A stretch of DNA of 64,000 nucleotides from Cyrtodaria siliqua (Eukaryota; Mollusca; Bivalvia; Adapedonta; Hiatellidae). Below are positions 25,001 through 36,339 of the stretch, piece after piece. The first letter of the stretch is position 1. Each line of letters begins with the position of its first letter. The position numbers and the translations under genes were made by a program. The notes beneath the pieces were generated by a model that worked only from the letters and a program-made list of their open reading frames with translations, was not told where the DNA came from and searched no databases. Location: the NCBI GenBank assembly GCA_037043455.1, contig JAWPHD010004478.1:1-64000 (forward strand). The letters are read 5' to 3'.

Positions 25001-26497
25001 TATTCCAGCATCTTTACGAGAAAACCGTACATAAAATACACCATTGAAAGACATTCCTTCTACAGGAGCATGCCTGGTAATATCATTAAACACTCCTTGA
25101 AAAGAGTCTTGTGCCAATGCTACCCACTGTACCCCATACTGTAACGCCTTCTTCTCAGATTCAACTGAACCATGCACATGTACCTCATCATACTGTAACT
25201 GGTTATCAGGTTCAACTGAACCGTGCCCATGTACCTCATTCTGTAACTGGTTATCAGGTTTGACTGAACCGTGCCCATGTAGCTCATTCTGTAACCGGTT
25301 ATCAGGTTCGACTGAACCGTGCCCATGTACCTCATTCTGTAACTGGTTATTAGGTTCAACTGAACCATGCCCATGTACCTCATTCTGTAACTGCTTATCA
25401 GGTTTAACTGAATCATGCCAATGTACCTCATTCTGTAACTGCTTATCAGGTTCAACTGAATCTTGTGCATGTACCTCATTCTGTAACTGCTTATCAGGTT
25501 CAACTGAATCATGCCCATGTACCTCATTCTGTAACTGCTTATCAGGTTCAACTGAATCATGCGCATGTACCTCATTCTGTAACTGCTTATCAGGTTCAAC
25601 TGAATCATGCGCATTTACCTCATTCTGTAACTGCTTCTCAGGTTCAACTGAATCATGCCCATGTACCTCATTCTGTAACTGCTTCTCAGGTTTAACTGGA
25701 CCGTGCTCATGTACCTTATACTGCAACTTCTTTTTATCATGTTTGACTGAATCATGGCCTTCTGATTCAGAGCAAATGACAACTGGAAAGAGAGCATGTT
25801 GTTTGTTCATAGCTATATTGTAAAACTTCTCGACTAAATATGTCCAATAGTAGTCCATTTTCTGACTCAGTAGTGGAAAGTAATCATGATAAATCCTTAT
25901 CAAGTTATTCATGTCTACCTCCTTCGACACATTGGGCACATGTACACTAACAAGGCTTGTTTGAATATGCTTGATCGCTGAAATCCAACATTTTGCAACG
26001 ATATTCGCCAAAATACTTTCATTCCAGTTCCGTTTATAATCACATCCCTCATGCCACAGATTTCGCCTGGTCTCGTGATCAAGAACAAAATGTCCATGAA
26101 CATGGACAGGAAGGGCAGTTACAATTGGCAATGGCAAAAAGCAGAATGCCCTTCCAATAAAAAGTGTTTGATCTTGGGTAGCAGACAAATTTGTTGTATT
26201 TGGATGGCCTGTAGTCTGCTTGCTTTCACTGTTGCTTTCATCATTTGTTCTGGGATCCTTTCCTCTGTTTGTTCTCGGACTCGCACTGAAGTCCTTTAAT
26301 GGAACTGCAATGCCACCTACTGGTAAATGGCCCAATTGTTTATCTATGAATGCATTTGTTATAACATTTGGGCAATCTTCATCATTGTCAAAACCAAATC
26401 TTTGAACAATATACCATTTTGTTTGCCTTTCTCTACTGTCTTCAATAATCATTTCATATCCTACTTCTAAGCATCTTTCCTTTAAATTTGCAATTAT
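22064..26497 (-). CDS. Sacsin-like giant exon, segment d (SIRPT3 rest, coding repeat, pre-J region)
   Basis: The segment continues in the same frame after the TAG with IIANLKERCLEVGYEMIIED and RQTKWYIVQRFGF, then a poorly conserved linker, then the third signature GRAFCFLPLP / LPVHVHGHFVLDHETRRNLW at about 26050-26150. After LLSQKMDYYW the protein has about twelve 16-residue repeats (25135-25745; see the repeat entry). About 1,000 further residues follow the vertebrate plan, e.g. DMDGLPVLLTQDGVL, RCLPLYTSQLGKL, LPQADWLKHIAYIKDKLL and IHRLKDIAFV. The segment runs to VLVYKQCVSLKKK, where the frame slips in the A7 run at 22057-22063. No other stops were found in about 1,490 codons. Confidence 0.88.
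25135..25745 (-). repeat. In-frame 48-bp coding minisatellite (16-residue repeats)
   Basis: About twelve tandem copies of a 48-bp unit lie inside the sacsin-like exon, encoding units such as QLQNEVHGHDSVEPDK with substitutions (HAHDSVEPDK, HGHGSVEPDN, HWHDSVKPDK). The first and last copies are degenerate (KKLQYKVHEHGPVKPEK and QLQYDEVHVHGSVESEKK). All copies keep the frame. The segment is hydrophilic, rich in Glu, His and Asp, and sits just after the third FCFLPLP module, so it is probably a flexible spacer. Vertebrate sacsin has no such array to my knowledge. Confidence 0.9.
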
Positions 26498-26500
26498 CTA
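26498..26500 (-). other. Lesion: second in-frame TAG
   Basis: The coding strand reads AAG AAT AAA GAC TAG ATA ATT GCA AAT. The same frame is open for about 540 codons upstream, back to the inserted element, and about 1,480 downstream. CAG to TAG is again the simplest explanation. Confidence 0.85.
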
Positions 26501-28124
26501 GTCTTTATTCTTTTTCACTACAGAATTTACCTCTTTGAAAAACAGCTTTCGATTTTCCCGATCTACTTTAGAGAGAATAGTATGAACAGAATACTCTTCA
26601 ATCATCCCTTCGGTTGTCATATTTGAAATCTTTATGCAGTTTACATTCTTGACAAACAAAAGAGCTTCAAACATATCTTTAGTGAACCCTGAGAGGATAT
26701 CATCCATTTTCTGTTTAGTAATCACTTCATTGCTTATTTCTGATTTCACACATCGTAGTGGAAAACGAAATGTTGTTCCTATTCCTGATTTGAACATATC
26801 TTCATTCTCTAGGTAGCCAAGTAAAACATCAGGGAAATTACGTCTCAAGCCATCAACTTCACATCTTATACCAGGTTCAGATTCCGTTGCTTTTGGAATA
26901 TTTCTGCACATTGGATCAAAGATGCACAAAGTCCCACCTCTTGCTTCTCCTGGTCCTTTTGTCATAAATGATGGGGTATCAGTTAAATGGTATACTGCAT
27001 TGAACCCTACACCATACTGCCCAGTTTTTGTGAGATCATCACCTTTGCTCCCTTGTCCCAAGTTGTGTATTCCTTCTATATCTGCTTTTGTAAAGTAACT
27101 GTTATTGAAAACACAAAGTGCAGGCCCCTGAAGTTCTTCATTTCCGAAAATCTTTTCAGTAGAATGCTTCCTATAATCCTTTATGAAATGTATCTCTGTG
27201 GCATTGGCATCATCTGCGTTTTGGAGTAGTTCCTTCATAATACTCTCATCACATGGATATGCATCTAGCAATCCTCGAATTCGTGTGACAAGACTTTCCT
27301 TTTGACCAAAAGGTATGACGTATGACAGTTCATCAAAACTCTGCGTTTTTTTCGACTTCACACCCAATTTCTTTGCAACTTCCGGTAATGTTCTACCATG
27401 TAAGATTTTCATTGTTGAACTTGTCTCAAAGTTTGCGTCATCAATAACAAGCTCATATGTTGGTCTTAATATACGATGTTCATCCGGGACAACAATAGCC
27501 GCATGCACTTCCTTGTGTTCACTGTAGTCTTTGTTTTCTTCTTCCATGCTATCCTCAAGATTTTGTAGCAAATCATTGATAACTTCGAATTCATCACATG
27601 GATCGAGTTTCCATTTATTTTTCTTGCATTTCAGCACATTTATGACATCCATTGCTGAAAATCTATCTTTGACACCAATTGTTTTATACAAAGATTTTAG
27701 ATTATCTATATCGGGAAGACAATGCAAGTCAGGGGAACACACTCTCTTGACATGAAATGCAACAGTGGATGGCATTACAAGCTGTTTTCCTACCATTATG
27801 ACTTTCTTGTCACAGAGGGTTTGTATAAATGCCAGATCATTGGTATCATTGGTCTGTGTGTCAACATGCTTGCTCAAGTAGTTGAATGTAATCTCATAAA
27901 TTCTTTTGACTTCTTCGAATTGAACGTCAGGATTGTTATACTCATTTGCAACACAAACAATTTGTTCAACAACTTTCTCAACAGGAACCTGTATATTGCT
28001 TCCCTCAAAGCCTGGCACGCCTAGTAACATGAAGACGTTGACTGGAGATGATGAATGTAAATGTCCTGCGATATCTCCACTATAACAACTCTCGTCTACA
28101 ACACTCTCTACTGATCCAACATAG
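26501..28124 (-). CDS. Sacsin-like giant exon, segment c (SIRPT3 ATPase)
   Basis: The segment resumes directly after the inserted element. On removing the element and one target copy, the frame reads TYDYVGSVESVVDES without interruption (removal of 1,084 bp equals the observed one-base frame offset). It contains KTIGVKDRFSAMDVINVL, HGRTLPEVAKKLGVK, GQKESLVTRIRGLLDAYP, N-box KELLQNADDANATEIHF at about 27185-27236, QGPALCVFNN at about 27100, GQYGVGFNAVYHLTD at about 26985-27030 and GTTFRFPLR at about 26760. This is the third sacsin ATPase module, closest to the vertebrate third module (GQKEKLTSRIKSIL, KELLQNADDA). The ATG at 28030 is internal. The segment ends KKNKD then TAG (26498-26500). Confidence 0.88.
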
Positions 28125-29208
28125 CAGGGGCGGATCCAGGATTTCAGCTTAGGGGGGGCGTAAGATTTTGGTCAATTTTCGGGTCCGTTCCTATCCTCAT
28201 ACAACGGTTGCGGTAGTGCATTGATAGGGTAAAAAAGTCCGTTTTCAAATAACAGGATTTAACAATGTGTTAATTAAACCACTCCTTAGCCATTATGCGT
28301 CGAGCGAGCGAGAACATTTTTTTATACTGAGGGCGTGCATCGAAATTGTTTGATATTTTATCTATAGTAACATGGAAATACATGTATGAATACAAAAGTA
28401 AGTTTTCAAATAAAAGGATTTAACAATTTGAATGTGTTAATTAAACCACTCATTAGCCAGTATGCGTCGAGCGAGCGAAAAAATTGTTTATACTGAGGGT
28501 GTGCATCGAAATTGTTTGATATTTTATCTACAGTAACATGGACATACATGTATGAATAAAAAAGGTCCGTTTTCAAATAAAAGGAATTAAAAATGTGTTA
28601 ATTAAACCACTCATTAGTCATTATGCGGCGAGCGAGCGAAGTGAGCGAAAAAAAAATTTATACTGAGGGCGTGCATCGAAATTGTTTGCTATTTTATCTA
28701 CAGTAACATGGACATACATGTATGAATAAAAAAAGTCCGTTTTCAAATAAAAGGATTTAACAATGTGTTAATAAAACCACTCATTAGTCATTATGCGTCG
28801 AGCGAGCGAAGCGAGTGAAAAAAAAAAATACTGAGGGCGTGCATCGAAATTGTTTGATATTTTATCTAATTACCACTCATTAGCCATTATGCGTCTAAAA
28901 AAAAAATTAAACTGAGGGCGTGCATCGAAATTGTTTGGTATTTTATCTACCGTAACATGGACATGCATGTATGAATAAAAAAAAGTCCGTTTTCAAATAA
29001 AAGGATTTGAGAATGTGTTAATTAAACCACTTGTTAGTCATAATGTGTCGAGCGAGCGAAGCGAGTGAGAAAATTTTTTATACTGAGGGCGTGCATCGAA
29101 ATTGTTTGATATTTTATCTACAGTAACATGGACATACATGTATGATCCGGAATTTTTAGGGGGGGCGCGCGCCGGGTGCGCCCCCCCCCTGGATCCGCTA
29201 GTGCATAG
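28120..29208. mobile_element. TIR element inserted in sacsin-like coding exon, with 5-bp target duplication
   Basis: The element body is 28125-29203 (1,079 bp), flanked by CATAG at 28120-28124 and 29204-29208. The left end CAGGGGCGGATCCAGG (28125-28140) and the inverted right end CACTAGCGGATCCAGG (29203-29188) match at 13 of 16 positions. Long G and C runs follow each terminus. The interior consists of about six imperfect copies of a 165-170-bp unit containing GAGGGCGTGCATCGAAATTG, ACATGGACATACATGTATG and GAGCGAGCGAAGCGAG. No transposase-like ORF is present, so it is non-autonomous. Removing the body plus one CATAG restores the host frame exactly. I do not assign a superfamily; the 5-bp duplication and CA...TG ends do not settle it. 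Confidence 0.85.
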
Positions 29209-30065
29209 TCGTACGTCTTTTGTCTGTATAACTGAATAGGTTGCCCAAGAATGAGTGAAGAATGATGATGCTTATCACAGGAGGATGTGTACTGTTTAAG
29301 ATGGGTACATGTGTCAGCTTTCCATGAAAACTTCCAAGATTCAGGGTGAGCAAAAACTGGTAACATAGCAATTGTTTGTAATGCATCCCTTGTATGGTTG
29401 TCCTCTTCCAATGATTCCTGAACTTTTTTTCTATGCAGATATTCAAGGACCGTCACAATTCTGTCAAAGGCACATGCACAGCAGTTATGTTCAGCAATTG
29501 TCTTAATAGAACAACACCTCTCAATAAGAATTTCGCCTGGCATAATGTCTTGGATCATTCCAAGATTCATTAGCTTTTTCAATATTTCAGGTTCTTGAAA
29601 TGTCTTTGCAGGAAATCTTCCATCAGAAGTAAGGAACATTGAGGATACAGAACACACAGGGTGAACCAATTCTCTTGGAGTGCTTAATGTTCCATTTGGT
29701 TCAGTTGGAATGCATTTGGTTTCCCTTAATAATCCCTGTATTATCTTGCTATCAGATTCTAGTGCGTACACGAGTATTTTGTCTCTCAAATCTCTCTTTG
29801 TGTCCCAGAGAGAATCCAGAATGTTTTTTAGGAAAATAGACAGCATCTCTTCAGCATCCACCATAGCTTGTTTAATTAATTCCATTTTATCTTGGTTGCT
29901 ATCCTTCAATATGGACAGGACATTCATTGGCATTTCAACAACATTTACCATTTTTCCATTTTTTGCTGGAAAGTGAGTGAGAAGTTCAAATGCTATGTGG
30001 CCGATATTTTCGTTTTGCCTTAAATTTGGATCTAGAAACACAATATCATGGAAAGCCATCCACTT
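29204..30065 (-). CDS. Sacsin-like giant exon, segment b (after SIRPT2)
   Basis: This segment has the same frame as the segment before it, separated only by the TAG at 30066-30068. It begins KWMAFHDIVFLDPNLRQ, matching the family's 'W-s--dv-FLD' that follows the module core, and includes LLRETKCIPTEPNGTLSTP and LVHPVCSVSSMFLTSDGRFP, both typical sacsin features (C-IP--p-G--l--p--LihP and l----dgrFP). The ATG at 30059 is internal and is unlikely to be a start. The segment runs to YRQKTYDY, where the inserted element begins; the five bases of the target duplication (CTATG on the coding strand, 29208-29204) are the last coding bases. The predicted reading into the element (LADPGGG...) is not conserved. 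Confidence 0.85.
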
Positions 30066-30068
30066 CTA
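30066..30068 (-). other. Lesion: in-frame TAG
   Basis: The coding strand reads GTT TTC AAA AGT GCG TAG AAG TGG ATG GCT. The frame is open for more than 1,150 codons before and more than 280 after, both conserved. CAG to TAG (Gln to stop, a C-to-T transition) is the simplest origin. Confidence 0.85.
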
Positions 30069-33000
30069 CGCACTTTTGAAAACTTGGCATTCTTCAACAA
30101 TAATTCTTCTGAAAAATCGCTTCTGAAATGAGGACATAAATCGTGCGCATGTTGTTGGCCATAGACTGTGATAGATGTACGATGCTGACGCTTGCTCTGA
30201 AAAAGTTTGGAGTAAATGTAAAAATGCATTCACCAAAGCATCCTCCATAAGCGCTTCATTCCACTGGTTACTTTTTTTTTTTTTGTCATCCTCTGTCAGT
30301 GACAAAAGCTGTCTTCGGTCTGACGTCACATCGAAAAAGCCATTGACATGTACTTGCAAATCTGTCACCAAGGGTAAAGGTAAGAAACAAAATATGTGGC
30401 CACTTTTGTAGAACCCTGAATTGACCTGTTCAAGTTTCATAGGGTTGAAAGAACATAATTCACTACATGGAATACCAATCGCCGCCAACGGAAAGGCATA
30501 TTTATCACCATTCCTTGCCAGTTCCAGAGCCTCTTTTGTTCCTGAAGCCCAGGAAATCACCCATGATGATTCAGTCTTTCTCTGAACATTTTCTAGCATT
30601 GGGATAACTTCCATTGCCTTTTCAGATACATTCAGTGTTATATTTCTCTTTTGAATTTCGGTAAAACTTTGATTGTTCATTGATACTCTTGACATTATGC
30701 TTTCTGTCATTGGCTGGAGATGATTATTTTGCAACTGAAGACACTCTTTCATCATAGAAAACAACAGTGATTGCTCTGTTACCGAAGCTGCGTCTGGTGG
30801 TAGGTGATACATCTCAATTTTCTGCAAATTTTGCGTAAACAGAAACATGTTACCTGCGGCGTTTATGAACATGCTTAGAAGTGCTTGTACCTCTTGCTTT
30901 GAGTAGACCTTTGCACTGATTTTGCTATTCTGTGATTGTTCAAATGTTCGTAGAGGAAACCTAAACAAAGTCCCTTCAAACGGTGATAGTTCTTTCTCAT
31001 AAAGATCGCAACCAAAGATCCCTTGAAATGGTTTAAACTGATCCCGATGTCTCCGCAGTAAACTTCTATTCTTTGTTCTGCTGAGGTCTATCTTTAATCC
31101 GGGACTGTTGCCCGGTAAGGCATCCTCGAGGTAAGTCGTATGGGGATCAAATATAACGATGTTTTTCCCACTCACAAAACTTGGAACATCTGTCAAATTA
31201 TAAACAGAACAAAAACCTAAACCAAATTTTCCAATTTTTCTGATGTCCTTCATTTTTGTTGCACCATTGAGTTTTGTGATGTTAACCAAATCTTCTTTTG
31301 AAAAGGTTGCATCATTAAATACCCATAGTGCTGGTCCTTGGCATTCTTTCATTCCTTTACTAAGAAGTCGTTCTTTTGCATTTTCATTTTTCCTTTCATC
31401 ATACAAAATCTTGACAGTTGTAGCACCTGCATCATCCGCATTTTGAATTAATTCCTTTGGAACTGACAACCCGTCCATGTACCCCTCCTTCAGCAGTGTA
31501 TGAATTCTGGCTGTCAGTGGTTCATCTTGACCCCATGCTTCAAAGCCGAGTTCCTCTGTGTCTGACAATGCCTTCCTGTTTAGCGACTTGACACCAAGTT
31601 CTTTGGCAGTGTGTATTGGCACACCTTCATGCACAATGAATACTTTTTCTTCCTCTTCATCTTGTATGTAATCTTGTGGATCCTTGTCATAAACACACTC
31701 ATCCACATGCTTCATCATTATTGTCTCGGAAACCTCCGTCTCAATTGGAATTAAAATATTGCAGACTTTCCCTTCTAATTCGTCTTTCCTTTCAGCAAGT
31801 CTGTTCAGAATTTTTACAATAAGTGCCAAGTCTTTGCTGACATCTAGTTGCACTTGGTGACCTTGGAATTTTCTTTCAATACCAGAAAGAGTGTTCATAA
31901 GAACATCAACAGTTTGATCACTATGACAATCCAATGTGTGAAACAACTGTTGAAAAACATGGAATTCTTCTGGAATTGTATAGAAGTGAGGTCGCAAATC
32001 TATATCTTCTGAAGTCTTATTTACAACGATGGCTGTCGGTTCAGAAAACCCTTCTCCATTCCATATTAACTTTTTAAGACAGACTTCATTTTTTATTGCC
32101 ATCAAGTTTGTTTGTACAATAACACATCTATTCGCATCCATGAACTGGTATATGGCTTTCACGATTATCAAACTATCTGTTTGGGTACCCACCAGAAAAT
32201 GCTCTTTTACAATAGCTAACTGATCTAATACATTTTTGACTGGTGGATCCTGGTTCCAACCAAATGCTTTTGAAACAGCAGCAGCAGAAGCAGCAATGAC
32301 GGGCATTGTAGATCCTACTAGATGGCACATGCTTGCATCTCTCACTTCTGATGGCTTACATAATGCTTGAGGATGCACGTGCCATGGCAGACATCCAGGA
32401 AATGTTGAACTTCTATCTTTACTGTGTATAATGCAATTAAGATTCTGTATTTGACTGGCAAGAGAGTGGCAACTGTTCTGAAGTTGGTCTAGAACAGAAG
32501 GGTATCGGTTCAGATAGTCAAGAAAAGCTGAGGCCTTTCTCTGAACCTCATCATCTCGTCGACCGGATCTTGACCAGCTATCCAGCATTACTGCCACTTC
32601 AAGTATATCATCTGCATTTACAGAGGCTATATCTTTCAAACCAAGGCGTTGCAGAGTATACATATCTCTAGGACTTGAGGTTTGTACTCTATCTGGAAAT
32701 CTTGACTCCCCTAAAAATAGGTTTTGAAGAACTGGATCATCTGGACTGAACAAATCTGACGCCTTTTTCATGCCGGAATTTGTCTTCAGGAATTGTATAT
32801 CCTTTGCAACTGTCATTATTTCTAGGTCTGTGTCAAACAGTTGGAAATTCCTGACAAAATTTTCCATGAACAATATAACTTCTGTTTGGCTGTATCTTCC
32901 CTGTTGAATAGCATTCATGGTTTCGAGAATCAAATGATTAAGACTGACCTCAGTTGCCCCAAGAGTTCGCAGTAGACTTTCAGAACCCTGGCTTGCACCA

Positions 33001-33690
33001 ATCAATGATCTTGGGTATTTCACAGGAAAGTCTTTGATGCCGATGAAATTTCTGTTTTCGGTTAAAGATACATACTTAGGATCAGAGTTGGGTGAACTCT
33101 TTTCCACAAATATTTCTAGATGCTTCAACATCTCATTTGCATGTGTTTCTATGTCAACCATGCCATTCAAGTATTGTGCCAATGCATCTCGGCTTGCTGT
33201 ACCACAACTTTGATTGAAACCTGCAATCACTGCTACCTTATTGGATGATTGAAAAAGGACGGAGAGCAATTTCAAAACTGATGCTGGACTAGGAACCAGC
33301 ACATCAAATTTGACGTCTGACATTGGTATCCAGTCAGGTAATGACGGCAGGAGTTTTACTGATAAAGACTCCATACTGGCACCTACCTCCTCAGGTAATT
33401 GGTTGTCCTCATTGTGCTTTAGGATCATAGATTCAGTTAGGTAGAGCAACTCTATTTCCTGTGGATGTCCCCACGTGCCTTGCTTTAAGAGTGGAACTAG
33501 CGGGATATCTCTAGATTTTGAAACAAGCCATGAGAAGTGATAAACGTCCAAACCTTGCTTAACCAATCAACAGTCAGGGTTGATGATGCTGTTATGGTTT
33601 TATTAGCCCCTCTGCCAAAGTGTTGGTTCATGGTCTGTTTTATCAGGTTCGGAGCCATATCAACGGTCAGTGTCCTTATTTGATAAGTAC
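30069..33690 (-). CDS. Sacsin-like giant exon, segment a (SIRPT1 tail and SIRPT2)
   Basis: This is the first part of the giant exon. The acceptor is TTTTTTCACAG at 33700-33691; the first residues are TYQIRTLTVDMAPNLIK, then VDWLSKVW. Near 33515 the frame shifts, and the main frame reads DIPLVPLLKQGTWG onward for about 1,150 residues. The second ATPase module follows: GQDEPLTARIHTLLKE at about 31500, N-box KELIQNADDAGA at about 31420-31455, QGPALWVFND at about 31335, GKFGLGFCSVYNLTD at about 31200-31240, GTLFRFPLR at about 30970, and the signature GHIFCFLPLP with VHVNGFFDVTSDRR at about 30330-30400. The segment ends at an in-frame TAG (30066-30068). The open frame's first codon at 33566 is TTG and is not a real start; it is simply where the preceding stop in that frame lies. 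Confidence 0.88.
33505..33545 (-). other. Lesion: frameshift in giant exon
   Basis: The upstream frame reads VDWLSKVWTFITSHGLFQNL then stops at TAG; the downstream frame reads SRDIPLVPLLKQG. The family has 'WL--VW--L---F--L-LF-E-PLIP' here, so both halves are parts of one conserved stretch joined by a net one-base loss (or two-base gain). The exact base cannot be fixed. Confidence 0.7.
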
Positions 33691-34740
33691 CTGTGAAAAA
33701 ATAAGTGTCAGGTTTATGTGCAGTTAGAGAATACATAGTTTAAGTATTATTTAATACAAAGGGATAGCCCATGCTAGTATTAAATGTCACACTGTAACAT
33801 GGAATGACATTGTGAAGTTATGAGAAGGTAGTTATCACAATATTCTTCTGAAAAGATCAGAGAAAAACACAGCAACATATGTATGACAAAACTCTGATAA
33901 GAAGTAGAGTGGAGGGAATACATAATGAAAATGAGTGGAAAAGAAGAGAAGTTAACCCGTGTATAAAAGTAAATTATTAATTAAGATCCAAATGTGTGTG
34001 AAGTGGCACAAACCTAGGTCAAATATTTTTCAAGTTATGGCCAGTTATGAGCCTGGTTAGGTTGCATGAAAGGGACATAACTCTGCCAAAATGAAAGTCA
34101 AAGTTATTGGACATGTGTAACAACATTCCTTGGATTAAGATGTGTGTGAAGTTCCATGAACATAGGTGAAATACTTTTCAAGTTATGGCCAAGGTTAGTT
34201 TGAAGGTTAACTTGTGACAGACGGCTTCAGACAAGGTGATCCCTAAGTGTCTGCCATGCTATGCAGGCAACACAATAAAAGTGGGGTAAATCAACATAAA
34301 ATTTTGTTATTCCTACATACACAACTGTTTATTATGTGCAGACTCCGGAGATAGACCACATGTAGGCATTTTGATTTTGAAAGTAACAATGAAACTGCTT
34401 CCTGTTTTTACATATGATGATGCAGACAATTATAACTCTTCTCTGATCATCCCAATCTGCAAATTGTTTATTTGACATAATCACGCTTTAATTAAAATTC
34501 TTAATCCTTAACTAATTTAAGGAATAACAATATCATTACAAATACATTTTGTATATATCTTTTTTTTGAGATTCAGAACACCCAGTGTTTACCTTTAACC
34601 CAGTTTTTATCCTTATACAAGGGTTTCCTTTTTACCCGTTTTTTACGAATTTAACCTTTCACAAGGGTCAAGTACTGAAAAGGACCACAAATTGCAAAAT
34701 TTTCAAAATGGAACAAATAAATAAATACATTCATACAAAC
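33691..34740 (-). other. Intron between sacsin-like exons 4 and 5
   Basis: A 1,050-bp phase-1 GT-AG intron. It holds two tandem copies of a dispersed motif (ATAACTCTGCCAAAATGAAA, TTCAAGTTATGGCC) between about 34000 and 34210. I see no gene or other mobile element in it. Confidence 0.75.
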
Positions 34741-36339
34741 CTTGGTTGCACATTTCTTTGAAGTGATGGCTTAACGATTCAGACATATTTGATGGCTTCC
34801 TTAGCAGGGTACTCTGTAATCCAGGAAACAATATCGTCTCTTCCTCAGAGCACTTGTAAATCGTTCTATCATGACTCTCAAAGGTTATCCAGACCCCAGT
34901 TTCTAGTGGCAGCAGTTCCAGTCCTTTCATCTTGCTGTAATCCTTGTCAAGGAGCAAGTACTCGAGTACTGCAATTTTGTCGGCATCCACCATGTTTTTG
35001 TAGCTGGTGTTCAGGTGCAAAAGATCACAGAGACTTCTGGGAGACGTATCTATTACTCCATACTGATGACTGAGTGCATCAAAAAGATGATTAGGAACAG
35101 CTACATACTTCTGTCCTAGCAGATTTAACACCTTTACAACTGCATCCCTTACGTTCAGTATTAAGTCTTCTGTTGGGAGTTTAAATCTCGCAAAACATGC
35201 TTCTTGCTGACCTATCCAAGCACTCTTTCCAGGTGAGCTTTGCTTCCTGTAGAACAAGAATTGCTGACATTTTAGATTGTCGAAGATGGCTGGTACAATT
35301 CTCTGCCATGCAGGTGTCACTTTATCAATATCAGGAATTGCATCATAAACTGCATTAACAGCTTCATCTGTGTTTCCTAAATCTTCTGAATGCTGAACCA
35401 TGCTTTGAACCAATAGTTCATAGGCCAAAGGAAGAGCTTCTGAAATGAGTGCCTCATTCCACAAAATAGATTTGTCATCCATTTTCTTCCCCTTCTGTTC
35501 CTCGGTAGCCCACTTTAAATGATGCCTGTTTTGGCTTAGGGCAAAGAATCCATTTACATGTACTGGTAGGCCCGTGAGTTTTAGGCCCTCTTTTGGGAGT
35601 GGCAAAAAGCAGAAGACATGTCCGACAAATGTTCGAGTCTCAGACAGAGGCATAGCGAGGCCAACATATGGACTGTACCCTAAGTTCTGGTCTTTAATTA
35701 AAGCACGGAACTCTGGAGATGCATTTCCGCCCATGAAGTAATTGACAATCATCCAAGTGGCTTCAGTGTAATTGTTGTCATTAGTGGTTTCAGCATTTCC
35801 ATTTTGCATTCCACAGTTCACTTTGCGTACCGTCATTGTATACATGCTTTGAACGGAATCTCCATTGTAATCTGCTGGTATATTCTTTATTTTCAATTTA
35901 AACTCTTCTCTTTTTTGCTTTATCTCTTCAATATTAACGATAATTTCAACTTTGGCTACCTCGTCATATGCTCCTTTGCTTCCTCTGATATTCAATGAGA
36001 CGCTTGTTAAGCTCCGGAGAAATATAAGAATGCTGACTGCCTCACACTTGAATACGTCAAACAAATCCATCATCTTTTTTTCATCATATAGTGTTTCTGA
36101 AAGGGATGACGGGCTATCTCTCAGTGGAAACCAGAATACAGTTCCTGGGTATTGTCCACTTTTAATAACTTCCCTGTTTATTCCAAATGTATCTCCGAGC
36201 GCTTCCAGAAAAGCATCGATGTCCATGCCTTTATATCTCTCAAGTTTGTCCAGTCGCATTGTCGCATTAACCTTATCGCTTCGATGATTTTGTGGATCAA
36301 TTAGTAGAAGATAATTCCCACTTAGCACGCATGGATGGT
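34741..36339 (-). CDS. Sacsin-like exon 4 (rest of SIRPT1)
   Basis: A 1,599-bp exon (533 codons in sum), open throughout. The acceptor is TTTTTCATACAG and the donor is CCAAG|GTTTGT. It starts HPCVLSGNYLLLIDPQNH and carries PGTVFWFPLR (the end of the ATPase-like domain), then TWMIVNYFMGG and the module signature FVGHVFCFLPLP, followed about 15 residues later by GLPVHVNGFFALSQNRHHLKW. After that it continues into the helical middle segment with LGLELLPLETGVW-like text (here MKGLELLPLETGVWITF). These features match the first of the three sacsin repeats. It ends phase 1 with G, completed as Gly by GT of the next exon across a 1,050-bp intron. No frameshift or stop was seen. Confidence 0.9.

Noticed and set aside
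25260..25823. Plus-strand 187-codon Cys/Ser-rich ORF (CPCTSFCNCLSGSTES repeats)
   Set aside because: Antisense shadow of the in-frame 48-bp coding repeat of the sacsin-like gene.
26498..30068. Reading the broken gene as several separate sacsin-like genes, each starting at the first Met of its open frame
   Set aside because: The segments share a frame across single TAG codons and across the excisable element, and module order is collinear with one sacsin; no promoter or splice evidence supports separate starts.
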